Source: Paratrimastix pyriformis
Taxonomy: Eukaryota > Preaxostyla > Paratrimastigidae
NCBI GenBank assembly: GCA_027972325.1
Contig: JAPMOS010000132.1
Location: 1-25,000 of the forward strand
Direction of reading: 5' to 3'
DNA length: 25,000 nucleotides
The notes below the pieces were generated by a model, which saw only the letters and a list, made by a program, of their open reading frames with translations, ran no database searches and was not told where the DNA came from. Of this stretch, positions 1-10,254 are shown in pieces. Position 1 is the first letter of the stretch. The number at the start of each line of letters is the position of its first letter. The position numbers and the translations under genes were made by a program.

Positions 1-66
<66 letters not shown>
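1..66. repeat. (ATC)n microsatellite
   Basis: About 22 uninterrupted ATC triplets open the window. The same triplet array fills introns of the plus-strand genes further on, so this is most likely the end of an intron of a plus-strand gene that lies mostly to the left. Confidence 0.95.
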
Positions 67-68
<2 letters not shown>

Positions 69-94
69 TTCTATCTTTTTTGTTGGTCTGGTAG

Positions 95-274
95 CGACCA
101 ACGCACAGATCAAGCGGGCCACCAAAGCCCAGATCCTCCTTTATTCAATCCTTCATTCTATCCATTCTCTCCTTCTGCTCTTTTTTGTTGGGTCTGGCAG
201 CGACCAATGCCCAGATCAAGCGAGCCACAAAGACCCAGCGGAGTTCCCTCCGCGCCCTCGCGCAGGAGAAGTCC
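95..274 (+). other. Possible exon of an upstream gene, with a tandem degenerate copy
   Basis: Two related segments begin after TAG or CAG, at 95 and 201, and share the reading TNAQIKRATK. The second stays open to about 270-274, where GTCCGT and GTCTGC both match the donor consensus of this window. The first diverges after about 40 bases. The offset is 106 bp, and the T-rich run before each acceptor is also duplicated. I do not recognise the protein. Together with the ATC array to its left, this looks like one of the last exons of a plus-strand gene whose body is outside the window. It could instead be intronic or non-coding debris. Confidence 0.3.
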
Positions 275-300
275 GTCTGCCGCCCTGCTGGGATCTGGGT

Positions 301-418
301 GTGCCTGTGTTCCTGCCTGTCTGATTTTTAGGATTGATTTTCTGAAATGGTAAAGGGAGCGATGTGCCTGTGTTCCTGCCTGTCTGATTTTTAGGATTGA
401 TTTTCTGAAATGGTAAAA
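301..418. repeat. 63-bp tandem duplication
   Basis: A block starting GTGCCTGTGTTCCTGCC at 301 is repeated at 364 with almost no change over about 55 bases. Each copy contains a T-rich run ending in TTTTTAG, which could serve as a 3' splice site, followed by GATTGATTTTCTG. It lies between the possible upstream exon and the start of the next gene and may hold a terminal exon of the upstream gene. Confidence 0.85.
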
Positions 419-571
419 TGAGCGAAAATTTTCCATTGGAATGGTCTTTAATTGTCGAAATTCATCACATCACTCCCCCTATCACCACGACCACCACGCA
501 CGCACAGCGCCCAGCTGCGCTCTCGAATCCGGGCCGCCTCCCTCGCCGTCCCCTCGCCCACCTCCGCCACC

Positions 572-2559
572 ATGATCAGCAACCACCCCCTGGCCTCAGT
601 TCCCAGTGGTGGTGCCTCTGCATCGCCTGCCTTGTCGCAGCAGCATAGCGTCCACCATTCAGGAGTTTATCAGGGCGTCCACCCTGGTTCGAGTCCCGGC
701 ACCCCCACATTTTCCGGAACCCCGGTGGGCTTTGGGGAGGCCCAGATCACGGGCTGGCAGCTGGTGGAGGTTGTGGAGGCGGTACGCGCACTGCAGACCA
801 AGTGGAAACAGTCCGTTTCGCCTCTGTGTGCCCCCTCTGTGGTGTCGCCTCTTGTGTGTGTCGCCTCTGTGTGGTGTTGCTTCTGTGTGGTGTCTCCTCG
901 CAAAATAAATCTAAAGGTGGTTCCTACATTTTTCTTTGTTTCAACGCTAACTCTTCCATTTAATTTATCTAGTTCATACTTTACTGCTGACAATCCAACT
1001 CCTCTTCCTGATATATCACTTATCACTTTTTTTGTTGATAATTTAGGATTAAATATAACTGTGTGTCGTCGCCTCAATTCCTGTATGTTTGTGCAGTGCC
1101 TGGGGATGTCGATTCTGTCAAGTTTCACTCTTCCCTCCTGCCATTGCTGCACTTGTGAGTACCTTTTGGGGGTTTTTTCTGCACCTAGGTCACTGTGTGT
1201 GTCGTCGCCTCTGTGTGTGTGTCGCCTCTGTGTGTGTGTCGTGTGTGTCGCCTCTGTGTGTGTGTCGCCTCTGTGTGTGTGTCGCCTCTGTGTGTGTGTC
1301 GTGTGTGTCGCCTCTGTGTGTGTGTCGCCTCTGTGTGTGTGTCGCCTCTGTGTGTGTGTCGTGTGTGTCGCCTCTGTGTGTGTGTCGCCTCTGTGTGTGT
1401 GTCGCCTCTGTGTGTGTGTCGCCTCTGTGTGTCGCCTCTGTGTGTCGCCTCTGTGTGTCGCCTCTGTGTGTCGCCTCTGTGTGTCGCCTCTGTGTGTCGC
1501 CTCTGTGTGTCGCCTCTGTGTGTCGCCTCTGTGTGTCGCCTCTGTGTGTCGCCTCTGTGTGTCGCCTCTGTGTGTCGCCTCTGTGTCGACTCTCGTGTTT
1601 CCCACCTTGGGTATAATGAGATGATGTTGGGGTTGGGTTGTTGCAGTTGGCAAGGCCTGCACCCCCCCCCCCCCCGTACGGTGACTCTTGGTGGTGATTC
1701 TGTGAGTAATTCTGGGGTGATGGTGATTCTGTCGATGATGATGTTGATCGGGCTGGTGATAGATTCTGGGGCTGATTGCTTCTGAGGAGGGATAACGATG
1801 CTGGCTCTGAGTTGGTGATGGTGATTCTGAGAATTCTGAGCTGATTCTGGGGCTGATTGTTTCCGGGCTGGGCCACCAGCACTCCACCTCCTTCCCATGG
1901 TGGCTCTTGATGATGATTTCTGGGGGTGATGACAATTCTGTGGTTGGTGATGCTGATTCTGTGCCATGATGATGTTGACACGATGATGATTGATTCTGGG
2001 GGTGATGATGATTCCGGGTTGGGTTGTTGCAGTTGGCTGAGCCGCCAAGCACCCGCTCACTTCAGATGGTGGCTCTTGATGATGGCACTGATTGATTCTG
2101 GGGGTGATGATGATGATTCCGGGTTGGGTTGGGGCAGTTGGCTGGGCCGCGCACGCCAGCACCCGCCCACCTCGTATGGCGGTTTTCTGGGAATGATGGG
2201 TTGTTGATGGCGATGCTGATTCTGCTGTTTAGCGGATGATGATAATTCCCGGGCCGATTGATTCTGGGGGGTGTGTGTGTTGATGATGATTCCCGGATTG
2301 GGTTGTTGCAGTTGGCTGGGCCAACACCCGCTGGCAGACGAGGAGCGCCACCGCCTCCAACGACAACAACATCCACCGGCCCCTGCCCGGAGCCGCCCCG
2401 TCCGCGCGGAGTCCGTGGGTGACGGCAGGCGACTGTCGATATCGTCTTTCGATGGACCGCCCGCCCCGCAGCAGCAGCAGCAGCAACAACAACATCAGGG
2501 TCTGCCCCCCGATGTGAAGAACTGGATGATTTGTCGTCCCAGATGATGCATACCATTGT

Positions 2560-2646
<87 letters not shown>

Positions 2647-3281
2647 TCATCATCATCATCATCATCATCATCCAGTCATCATCATCATCATCCAGTCATC
2701 ATCAGCGTCACCAGCATCGTCAGCGTCGGCATCATTCAGCATCATCATCATCATCCAATCATCATCATCATCCCCATCTCGTCTCAATTCGATCCGCCCC
2801 ATTCTCCTCTCGTTCTCATCTTCCCCCACAGGCCGGCCGCCGACCCCTCCTACATCCTCCTCCTCCCACCGTCCCTCCGCCACCACCGCCGCCGCCTCTT
2901 CCTCCCCATACCTTCCGCCCCCTCCACCACCTTCCAGCGTCCTCCCGCCCCGTCCTCCACATCTCCCTGTCTCCGATGACTCCCCCGCCCTCCGCGCCCG
3001 CCACCCGGCACCCACCCACACCCCCTCCCCCGCGCCATTACCCCAGCTGCGGGGGAGTGGTGGCGCCTCAACCTCCTCCTCCCAACCTGTGGTTTCAACC
3101 CCTTCGCCAGCCGGGGCGGCCGGGGCCCGACTGATTAAGGAGGGCGCTGGATGGATTGGGCAGTTCTTCGGCAGTGTGTTGAGGGTGGTGAAGGAGGAGG
3201 CCGAGCGGCCGGGGACGCCGACGGGTGGGTCGCCGATCGACCTGGCAACGGTCTGTCTGGGGATGGTGCCAAACCAGAATG

Positions 3282-3335
<54 letters not shown>

Positions 3336-3413
3336 ATCATCATCATCATCATCATCATCATCCGATCATCCGATCATCCAATCATCATCATCATCCGATC
3401 ATCATCATCATCC

Positions 3414-3503
<90 letters not shown>

Positions 3504-3776
3504 ATCATCCGATCATCATCATCATCATCATCACCAGAGCATCATCATCATCCAGTCATCATCATCATTATTCGATCATCACCCGGATCATCATCAGTCG
3601 GCATCATCCAGTAGTCATCATCCAGTCAGCATTCCAATATCATCCGATCCCATCATCCGATCATCATCATCATCATCGCATCAGCATCAGCATCAGCATC
3701 AGCATCATCATCATCATCCAATCATCATCATCCAATCATCATCATCCAATCATCATCATCCAATCATCATCATCAG

Positions 3777-3824
<48 letters not shown>

Positions 3825-5763
3825 TATCCCCTTCTTCTTATCTCTTCCCAGCGTTCCCTGATCTCGCCGCGGCCCCCCACCCCGCCCCTCGCCCTGCGTC
3901 CCGGCCCACCTCCAGGGTCCCACCCGCCCCTCCCCGGCCGCACCCTCCCTCCCCCACCCTACTCCACAACAACAACAACAACAACACCAACAGCCTCCCC
4001 CGTATCATCGACACCATCACCATCATCATCATCATCACGTCCATCGCCTGCACCTTCATCCTCCTCATCCTTCGTCGAATCAATCCCACCCAACATCACC
4101 CTGGCACCATCCACTATGCCCCCGTCGCTCTTCCCCATGGGGGGAGGTCGACCTCCCCTGCCCAATAGCATCTCCACCCGTCTCCTGGTCAGACCCACGC
4201 CGACATTACCCGGGGTACCATCCGCATCCCCCACATCGACATACCCCACGTCGACATTACCCGGGGTACCATCCGCATCCCCCACATCGGCATCCCCCAC
4301 ATCGGCATACCCCACATCGACGTACCCCACATCGGCATACCCCACATCGACATTACCCGGGGTACCATCCGCATCCCCCACACCGGCATCCGAGGGTGGC
4401 TATTCCCCCTCCCCGTCATCTGTATCCTCAGGGGGATATCCCCCCAACGCCCCATCATCTGTCTACCCCTCGTATCCCACCACCGCAACAGCAGCATCAG
4501 CAGCAGCATCTCACTATCATCAGCAGTCCCCACAGCACGAAACTGGGTTCTGGGACCCTTCCCAGCATCACCAACAGGCGGCTTCAACCCTGGTCCAGCA
4601 ACCACCCCGATCTGGATGGAGCGGGATGATGCCGGGGGAGGACGCCGCCATGACCATGACCATGACGAGGTCGGCCGTGTGGGAAGGCACATGTGTGTTA
4701 CCCCGGACATGTTGGTGGTGGTTGTGGTGGTGGTGGTATGTTACCCCGGGCATGTTGGTGGTGGTTGTGGTGGGATGTTACCCCGGACATGTTGGTGGTG
4801 GTTGTGGTGGTATGTTACCCCGGATATTGGTTGTGGTGGTGGTGTGTTCCCCCGGACATGTTGGTGGTGGTTATGGGACCTCGGACATGTTGGTGGTTGG
4901 GGTGGTATGTTCCCCCGGACATGTTGGTTGTGGTGGGATGTTACCCCGGACGTGTTGGCAGTTACGTTGATGTGTGGTATGCGTCATGTCGCTGAGGGGA
5001 TGCCGATGTGGGGGTTGCCGCTGAGGGGGATGTCGATGTGTGGGAGGCAGATATTACCCCGGGTAAGCTCAGCGGGTCCGGCCGTCTTTGGTCACGATGA
5101 CTGCCGTGCCCCCCGTGTCAATGGCGATTTTGGGCCACGCGCCGCCTGTGGTTTTTGCGCGCTTTGCTCTTTCCCAACGCCCTGAACACCACATGTTTTT
5201 TTCATCATCCCCCAACCTCTCCCTGCCCTTTTTCCAACAAGGCCGCCATCGGCCCCGATGCCCTGCCGCCCACCCTTGCCGCCGCCCGCCGCGCCGCCAC
5301 CCGCCGAGAGTTTTCCGACCAACCCGGCGATGGCCATGCCCCGACGCGCCTCCTCGGCCTCACTCACGAGCCCCCGGCACACTCCCTCGCCACTCGGGGC
5401 TCTTCCTCCCGGACATCCGCACTCGGTGGCCGCCATGATGTCCCGGGGGAATAGTCACCTTGCCCCCGGGAGTGGTGATAGCCTCCCTGGGTATACGACC
5501 GTGGATAGTCAGGCGCAGCAGCAACACCACCGGCCAGTGCTGGTCGGGACCACCGCCTTGGTCCGCCCATCGACTCCAAACAATTCACAGGGTGTTGTCC
5601 CGAATGATCCCCGCCAACGGCGGGGAGCAACCCCCAATGGTCTGTTCTATTGTCACTCTCGGATTCATCTAATTTTTCTCTGAATGCAGATGCTGCTAGC
5701 CGAACAGGAAATGACGATGACGACGACGAGGACTTCGACCAACTTGAGGCTCTTGGATATTGA
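572..5763 (+). CDS. Pro/Ser-rich, largely disordered protein of unknown function (six exons)
   Basis: Modelled exons: 572-810, 2312-2499, 2832-3250, 3852-4669, 5242-5639 and 5690-5763; all phases agree, giving 711 residues. The start was chosen for its strong context, GCCACC before ATG. Residues 50-100 are a short charged helical stretch around ITGWQLVEVVEAVRALQ. After it come a run of eight Gln, long Pro/Ser tracts, an isolated amphipathic-looking segment (LIKEGAGWIGQFFGSVLRVV), and a Thr/Ser/Pro array with repeats of LPGVPSASPTS. The protein ends in an acidic tail, DDDDDEDFDQLEALGY. No catalytic domain is visible and I do not recognise the family. Acidic tails and disorder recall trafficking or transcription adaptors, but that is only a resemblance. 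Introns 1 to 4 are repeat-filled. The exon 2 donor could also lie about 34 bases further on in the same phase. Frame and phase consistency support the model, but no homologue confirms it. Confidence 0.55.
1190..1588. repeat. GT-rich minisatellite (13-bp and 17-bp units, 60-bp higher-order repeat)
   Basis: Units of GTCGCCTCTGTGT (13 bp) and GTCGCCTCTGTGTGTGT (17 bp) are tandemly arranged. From about 1241 to 1420 three 17-mers plus a 9-base remnant form an exact 60-bp higher-order period; from about 1420 only the 13-mer continues. A looser version is seen at 826-896. Because unit lengths are not multiples of three and stops are absent, long spurious frames run through it on both strands. It lies in intron 1 of the first gene. 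Confidence 0.95.
1631..2330 (+). repeat. Tandem intronic copies of the exon 2 acceptor region
   Basis: The block GGGTTGTTGCAGTTGGC, or a close variant, occurs at about 1634, 2020, 2126 and 2300. A weaker copy lacking the AG is near 1865. Each is preceded by GATGATGATTCCGGG-like sequence and followed by CACCCGC-like sequence and a GGTGGCTCTTGATGATG-like stretch. Only the last copy, with its AG at 2310-2311, opens into a long frame. The unit is roughly 100-150 bp and includes the 3' splice site and the first bases of the exon. Confidence 0.8.
2559..2800 (+). repeat. ATC microsatellite in intron 2
   Basis: A pure ATC run covers about 2559-2643. It is followed by ATC blocks broken by CAG and CCA, up to about 2780. 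The array sits between the exon 2 donor (2500) and the exon 3 acceptor (2831) of the first gene. Confidence 0.95.
3284..3834 (+). repeat. ATC microsatellite filling intron 3
   Basis: ATC triplets interrupted by CCA and CCG occupy almost all of the intron between 3251 and 3851 of the first gene. All three frames read as homopolymer-like Ser, His or Ile runs, which are not credible proteins. Confidence 0.95.
4196..4385 (+). repeat. Coding tandem repeat in exon 4 of the first gene
   Basis: A composite array of CCCCACATCGGCATA-like 15-mers and a longer unit containing CATTACCCGGGGTACC encodes Pro/Thr/Ser/Tyr-rich repeats such as TLPGVPSASPTS and TYPTSAYPTS. Units stay in multiples of three, as expected for a coding repeat and unlike the intronic arrays. 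Confidence 0.8.
4689..4960. repeat. Intronic minisatellite of about 45 bp (GTTACCCCGGACATGTTGG)
   Basis: About seven imperfect units of TGTTACCCCGGACATGTTGG followed by a GTGG-rich tract occur in intron 4 of the first gene. Spacing varies from about 35 to 60 bp. No coding sense is apparent. Confidence 0.9.
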
Positions 5764-5892
5764 TGGGAGAAAACATTGTCTTGTCTTTTTTCAATCCGAC
5801 CGAGACCATGCGTGGAGCAGTGAATTCTGAATTCTGGCGCGAGGATGGGAAGGGCAAACAACGACGGGGCGTGCCTGGCTTTTTTTGATTCC

Positions 5893-7500
5893 ATGTCCCG
5901 GGCCGCTGCCGATTATGAAGAAGCCATCAAAGAGCTCACATTCAATAGCAAACCTCTGATATCTTCGTTGACGATGGTCGCACAGGAATCACAGGCATAT
6001 GCAGCGGAAATCGTTCGAGTCATTGAGAGGCGAATCGAAACGGTTTGCGGCGATTTCGCCCCCTTTGTTTGCTTCACGCAATCATATTTACAGGTCTCCC
6101 CCGAGCTGAAGCTTCCGACTCTGTATCTACTGGACAGTATTTGCAAGAATGTGGGGGGGCTCTTCAACCAGGCCTTCACTCAACGACTCCCGCAAACTTT
6201 TTCGCATGTTTGGTTTACTGCTCCAGACAACCAGTCTCGTGACAATTTGCGGCATCTGGTGGGGACGTGGGTTGGTGTATTCCCAGCCGAAATTGTCTCC
6301 CAGATTGAGACCATGCTGGAAGCACCCATGCTAAAACCAAACTTCATGTCCAAACACGCGCTCGCCATTCATGGTCACTTGTTTTTTCGTTTCTGTGTCG
6401 CATTGTCCGAATACATGGATCTTCTCCGTAGTGAACCCGCGCTTCATGGCGACATGGAAGAGGCCACGACTTGCCGTCTGTGTGAGCAAACGTGAGAGGA
6501 ATTCGAAAAATCTCAAAATTCTTCTTTCCTTTCAGGCAACCGAACCACCACCACAGCTCACCACTGCCCCTTTGCGACCCGCCCTGTTCCCGTCGCTCTT
6601 CTCCCAACCTGCTGCTATCACCCCGGCACCAGCCCCCGTTACTCCCACACCTCTCCCAGCGGCTCCCACCCAACCTGTTCCGGCGGCCGCTCCGCCCCCG
6701 GCGGTTCCCGCCCTGGATTACGAGCGGATGCTGGATGCTCTGCTTCGGCACACCCAACCCGCGGTCCCCGCTGGGCCTGCCCCTCCCACGGAACCACCAC
6801 CATCCTACCTACCCCCAGCACCCATCGCGCCGGCACCCCCGGGGGGGTATCCACCACCACCCCAGTATGCCGGATATCTTCAGCCTTCACCTCCACCACC
6901 CCCGGGGCGATACCCGCTGCCACCAGAAACGGGGTACTATCCACCTCCTCCGTCTCCACCCCCAGGGTCATACGCTCCCCCGCCCAGGCAATATCCACCA
7001 CCGCCTGCCGGTTATGGTGGCTATCCCCCGCCGCCCCAGCCCTCCGCCGGCCTGCCGCCACCTCTCCCCCCCTCTGCCGATGAGAAGGTGACTTTCAAAT
7101 CCAATTTGAAAATGTCTGTGATGCTTCCACTCCGGCGGTTCTGTCGACTCACCCTCGACCTTTCTTCTTCAATTCAAGTTCGCGACCTGCCCTCATTACC
7201 TCGCTCTATCATGGCCTGCCCCACCAGTGCAATACATGCGGTATAAGATTCTCACAGAAACTCATCCTGCAGCGGCACCACGATTGGCACTTTAAGCTCA
7301 ACCAGCGGCGCCGCTTGGGTGAGATTGCGTCAAGAATGTGGTGGCCCAGTGCCGAACAGTGGTGCAATACTCTCGTGGATGTCGAGGGTCTGGTCGACTT
7401 CACCCCTGGGTTCTCATCTCGGTTCTCCTTTGCAGCCCCACCTCTTGATGAGACCGTGTCGGCAGATCCGTTCTCGACATCCAAACCCCCCTCGGATTAA
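5893..7500 (+). CDS. PCF11: PCF11-like cleavage and polyadenylation / transcription termination factor
   Basis: Exons: 5893-6042, 6094-6373, 6432-6481, 6536-7113 and 7179-7500, giving 459 residues. Residues 1-130 form the CID domain that binds the RNA polymerase II C-terminal repeats; DYEEAIKELTFNSKPLI and LYLLDSICKNVG are hallmark stretches. Just after it IHGVNPRF matches a short conserved PCF11 segment, which fixes introns 2 and 3. A long Pro-rich linker (about residues 165-350) follows. The C-terminal region has SLYHGLPHQCNTCGIRF and HHDWHFKLN, the Cys2-His zinc finger of PCF11 needed for 3'-end processing. The protein ends soon after, so the second zinc finger of yeast and animal PCF11 is missing. 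An upstream in-frame ATG at 5845, with better context, is a possible alternative start. The gene starts only 130 bp after the preceding stop. Confidence 0.88.
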
Positions 7501-7886
7501 CCATGCGAACGAAGTTGGCAGCCAAACTGCTCTCGACCTCGTTCGACCCGGTTGTAAAAACAGACGTATTACGAAGAATCGTCCTTCCGAGATGGCGTTT
7601 TCTGTTAGGGCGGTAAAGAGTTTCACATTCCTATTCTTGTTCTTTCAACAAGAGGCGTCATTGTGCTGGGAAGTCGTTGGGTGACGATGACGGGAGGAGA
7701 GGACCCGACGGGGAAAAACGTGTTGGCCCGGGGACAATGGGGCAATTGCCGGAGAAGAAAGATGAAAGGGGTGAGGGAAGAAAGAAAGAAAGAGAGGGAA
7801 GAGGAGAGACCCGACAGCCTTTTGACATCAACCAGCGGTGATGACCCGGGCGATGACAACATTTGCCGGAGCACAAGTCAGCAACC
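7501..7886. other. Gene-poor spacer after PCF11
   Basis: The stretch between the PCF11 stop and the next candidate start has short open frames only, none with an ATG in good context or recognisable content. A purine-rich GAAAGAAAGAAAGAGAGG tract lies near 7780. It may contain 3' UTR of PCF11 and 5' UTR or a first exon of the small gene that follows. Confidence 0.5.
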
Positions 7887-8126
7887 ATGCAGCACCGAAC
7901 GAGGGGAAACGAGCGCAAAAACGTGCCCAGCGAAGACGATTGGCATTACCCCAAAGTGGTTCCGGTGAAAGCCAGCGATTCGAGGGAAGGTCAGACGCGA
8001 TCGGATCATTCACAAAAGTATGCCTCTTTGTCAGGAGCTGCACGGAAGAAATTCCGAAAAGCAGCCGAAAAGTTGATGCATCCACAAGCTGCCGCTACAG
8101 CGCCCCTTGGTGGCGGAATCGGCTAA
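7887..8126 (+). CDS. Possible small basic protein (79 residues)
   Basis: The frame starts at an ATG in good context (GCAACC before it) and encodes 79 residues rich in Lys, Arg and Ala. It includes SEDDWHYPKVVPVK and a basic helix (SGAARKKFRKAAEKLMHP). I recognise no family. Composition is more protein-like than the surrounding sequence and no simple repeat underlies it. It lies between PCF11 and the convergent ARP2 gene. It might be the last exon of a gene with an unseen upstream exon around 7687-7760. A chance frame cannot be excluded. Confidence 0.35.
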   Translation: MQHRTRGNERKNVPSEDDWHYPKVVPVKASDSREGQTRSDHSQKYASLSGAARKKFRKAAEKLMHPQAAATAPLGGGIG

Positions 8127-8418
8127 GTTCTGAGATTGCCCCACCGCTTGGCATGAAAAGAAGGACCCGAAAGCACGTGTCTTTGGGTTGTGCTGGGGTT
8201 GTGCTGGGGTTGTGCTGGGGGAGGTCGATGAGAGAAGAGGGAACAAGGATCCTATTCGACAAGTGGAGGAATGAGGTGAGGTGGGCAAAAAAAGGCAAGG
8301 GATGTGTTACAGAAGGAGGCGTGTGGAAGGGGGGGTTATTGGGAGGGGGAAAAAAAGGGAAAAGAGGAAGGAGGATAAAAAACAAGGAGGTGGAGAGAAC
8401 CCCAGCACCCGCCGCCGT
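8127..8418. other. Convergent intergenic spacer
   Basis: No gene is seen between the small plus-strand frame and the ARP2 stop. It holds a triple 11-bp tandem repeat, GTTGTGCTGGG, at about 8184-8220 and a purine-rich tract at about 8270-8395. Confidence 0.6.
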
Positions 8419-10104
8419 TTAGGCGAAGAGAGCCGCGCCCTTCTCCTCCCAGTCCTGTTTGGAGATCCAGAAATCGGGCTTGTCCTTGCCAACATCGGCC
8501 AGCACGGCGCCGCCGAGGAAGACGAAGTTCTTGCGACGAGGTGGGTCCTCAATGTGAAGCTTGAATTTCTGTTGGAAAAAAAATCGAAGTGGTGGTTGAG
8601 TCGACCGAACCCCGGGGTGGGAGCAACAAAAACCGACCTTCATGTTCATGGGGTTCCCGCGGAGAACGCGTTCCAGGTAGAGGGTCTTCATCTCCTTCTC
8701 GAGACGGCTGGGCAGGCCGGGGTACATGCTGGTACCGCCAGAGAGCACAATGTGTTGGTAGAACTGGAGAAAAAAAATGTGTGAGCTTGGTGGGAATTCC
8801 CCGGGGGTTATGCAGACGTCACGGCGCAGATCAGGTTCGGCCTCGTTGATGGTCTTGAAGAGCTGTTCGTGGATACCGTCACACTCCTTGTCCACCAGCC
8901 GGGGCTGGAAGAGAGCCTCCGGGGCCATGAACCGCTCGCGGCCAATCGAGATGATACGGCCGTCGGGCAGAGTGTACTGCTCCGTGAGGACGGTGGTCTC
9001 GGTGGCAAGGGTCTCCTCAAGCTTGAGGTCGTAGCTGCGCCGGGGGGAAGCAGGCGGTGAAAAAAACAAAAGAGAAACCAGGTGTGCACAGACCCAACGT
9101 AGCAGAATTTCTCCTTGATGGCGCGAACCGTGTCAAGATCGGCAGACGAGTTGAGGGCATAACTGGGGAGGGAAGACGGAGGGTGAGTTAGACCATCCAC
9201 TTCTCCTGCCAAATCGCAGCAGACCCTCTCTGCTGCAGAAGATCAACAAGATAGCGAGTGATGTTGCGACCGGCAATATCAATACGCTTGGTCAGGTGAT
9301 CAAGAATGACGCCATCGAAGACGGGAACGATGTGAGTGACACCGTCACCGGAGTCCATGACGACACCAGTCATGAGACCCTGCGCATAAAGAGTCAAAAC
9401 GGCCTGGGTGGCCACGTGCACGCCCTGGAAACCATAGTGCTCGAACATGGTCTCGCACATCTTGATGCGATTTGCGCGTGGGTTCAGGGGAGCCTATAGA
9501 GCAGCAGTGGCGGCAAGGGGGATGGTGGGTGATTCGTGCGGGAGAAGGAGATGTTGTATTGAAGGATTGTCCGGTGTAAAGCGACTCTGCTGACCTCGGT
9601 CAAAAGAATCTTGCTCTCCTTCGGGCTGGCGTTGAGCTTCTCGAAAGTGTAATCCCACAGGATCATCATATCATCCCAGTTCCGGATAATGCCGTTGTCA
9701 ATGGGATAGCTGATCTGGAGCATGGACCGCATCTGGGCAGCCTCATAGCCGCACATGATCTCCTACGGGGAGGTCCGGAACGTGCATTGTGGCACAGGGA
9801 AGAGAAACAATGGAAGAACCTTAATTTGGGCGTTCTCCATCTCCTCGTCGGCACGGATCGTGGGGCGACCGATCATCGAGGGGAAACTGAAGCGGGGGAA
9901 ATTATCAGCGGCATACCCGCACTTGCAGTACTACTCGAGCGAAAGTGGAGAGGAGCGCCCATAGAGAAAAGGGAGGGAAACGGCTTGTGGAATGAAAAGC
10001 AATGCGTTGCAAACCCCAGTACCGTTATCAACAACCAAGTAGCGACTATTCTGGGCGGAGGGGGCCGCCTGCTCCTCCGATGAGTGCACGTTGTCTTCTT
10101 CCAT
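8419..10104 (-). CDS. ARP2: Actin-related protein 2, core subunit of the Arp2/3 complex (eight exons)
   Basis: Exons in transcript order: 10015-10104, 9820-9930, 9595-9762, 9225-9493, 9094-9162, 8818-9034, 8638-8763 and 8419-8568. They give 399 residues, close to the usual 390-395. The product nucleates branched actin filaments with Arp3 and ARPC subunits. The actin fold is complete: VVDNGTG (phosphate loop 1), [34 protein letters not shown] (phosphate loop 2), [23 protein letters not shown] and [31 protein letters not shown] near the end is typical of Arp2 rather than actin, as are [10 protein letters not shown] and LYLERVL. All seven intron phases agree with the alignment. Introns are short (54-101 bp) and donors read GTTTGC, GTTCTT, GTCAGC, GTCTGC, GTCTGT, GTCTGC and GTCGGT. 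The N-terminus carries about 20 extra acidic, polar residues. It is divergent from RPN5. Confidence 0.97.
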
Positions 10105-10254
10105 CAATGAGAGGGTGTTTTTGGAGAGGTTCACGCGCAGAGAAAAACGCGGTGATGAAGCAACCCCGGCTCACTCGACTAGGTTCGAAAGGGCTTTCTC
10201 CTCACCCTCGTCCACTCATGTTTCTCTCTCCTGCACCATCTTCTTTAGATAATT
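10105..10254. promoter_or_regulatory. Divergent intergenic region between ARP2 and RPN5
   Basis: Only 150 bp separate the ARP2 ATG (minus strand) and the RPN5 ATG (plus strand), so both promoters and 5' UTRs must overlap here. No TATA box is obvious. A pyrimidine-rich stretch ending in CTTTAG lies just before the RPN5 start. It might be a 5' UTR acceptor or simply leader sequence. Confidence 0.5.

Noticed and set aside
676-700. GGTTCGAGTCCCGGC, resembling a tRNA T-arm / B box
   Set aside because: The stem has a mismatch, no D-arm, anticodon arm or acceptor stem is found upstream, and the sequence is inside a coding exon.
670-2052. Long minus-strand frame with Thr/His/Arg repeats (TQRRHTEATHRGD)
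   Set aside because: It is the antisense reading of the GT-rich minisatellite and of intron 1 sequence. No domain, no splice support.
2531-4168. Single 545-codon frame of Ser and His runs with Pro-rich ends
   Set aside because: Parts coincide with exon 3, but the Ser/His/Ile stretches are intronic ATC arrays. Spliced phases give a better frame through exon 4.
7408-7435. 26-bp intron in the last PCF11 exon (GTTCTC to TTGCAG)
   Set aside because: The exon stays open to the stop without it, and nothing in the family alignment requires its removal.
8419-10104. Conventional actin
   Set aside because: Sequence signatures ([17 protein letters not shown], ending EKGAALFA without the actin C-terminus) and length favour Arp2.
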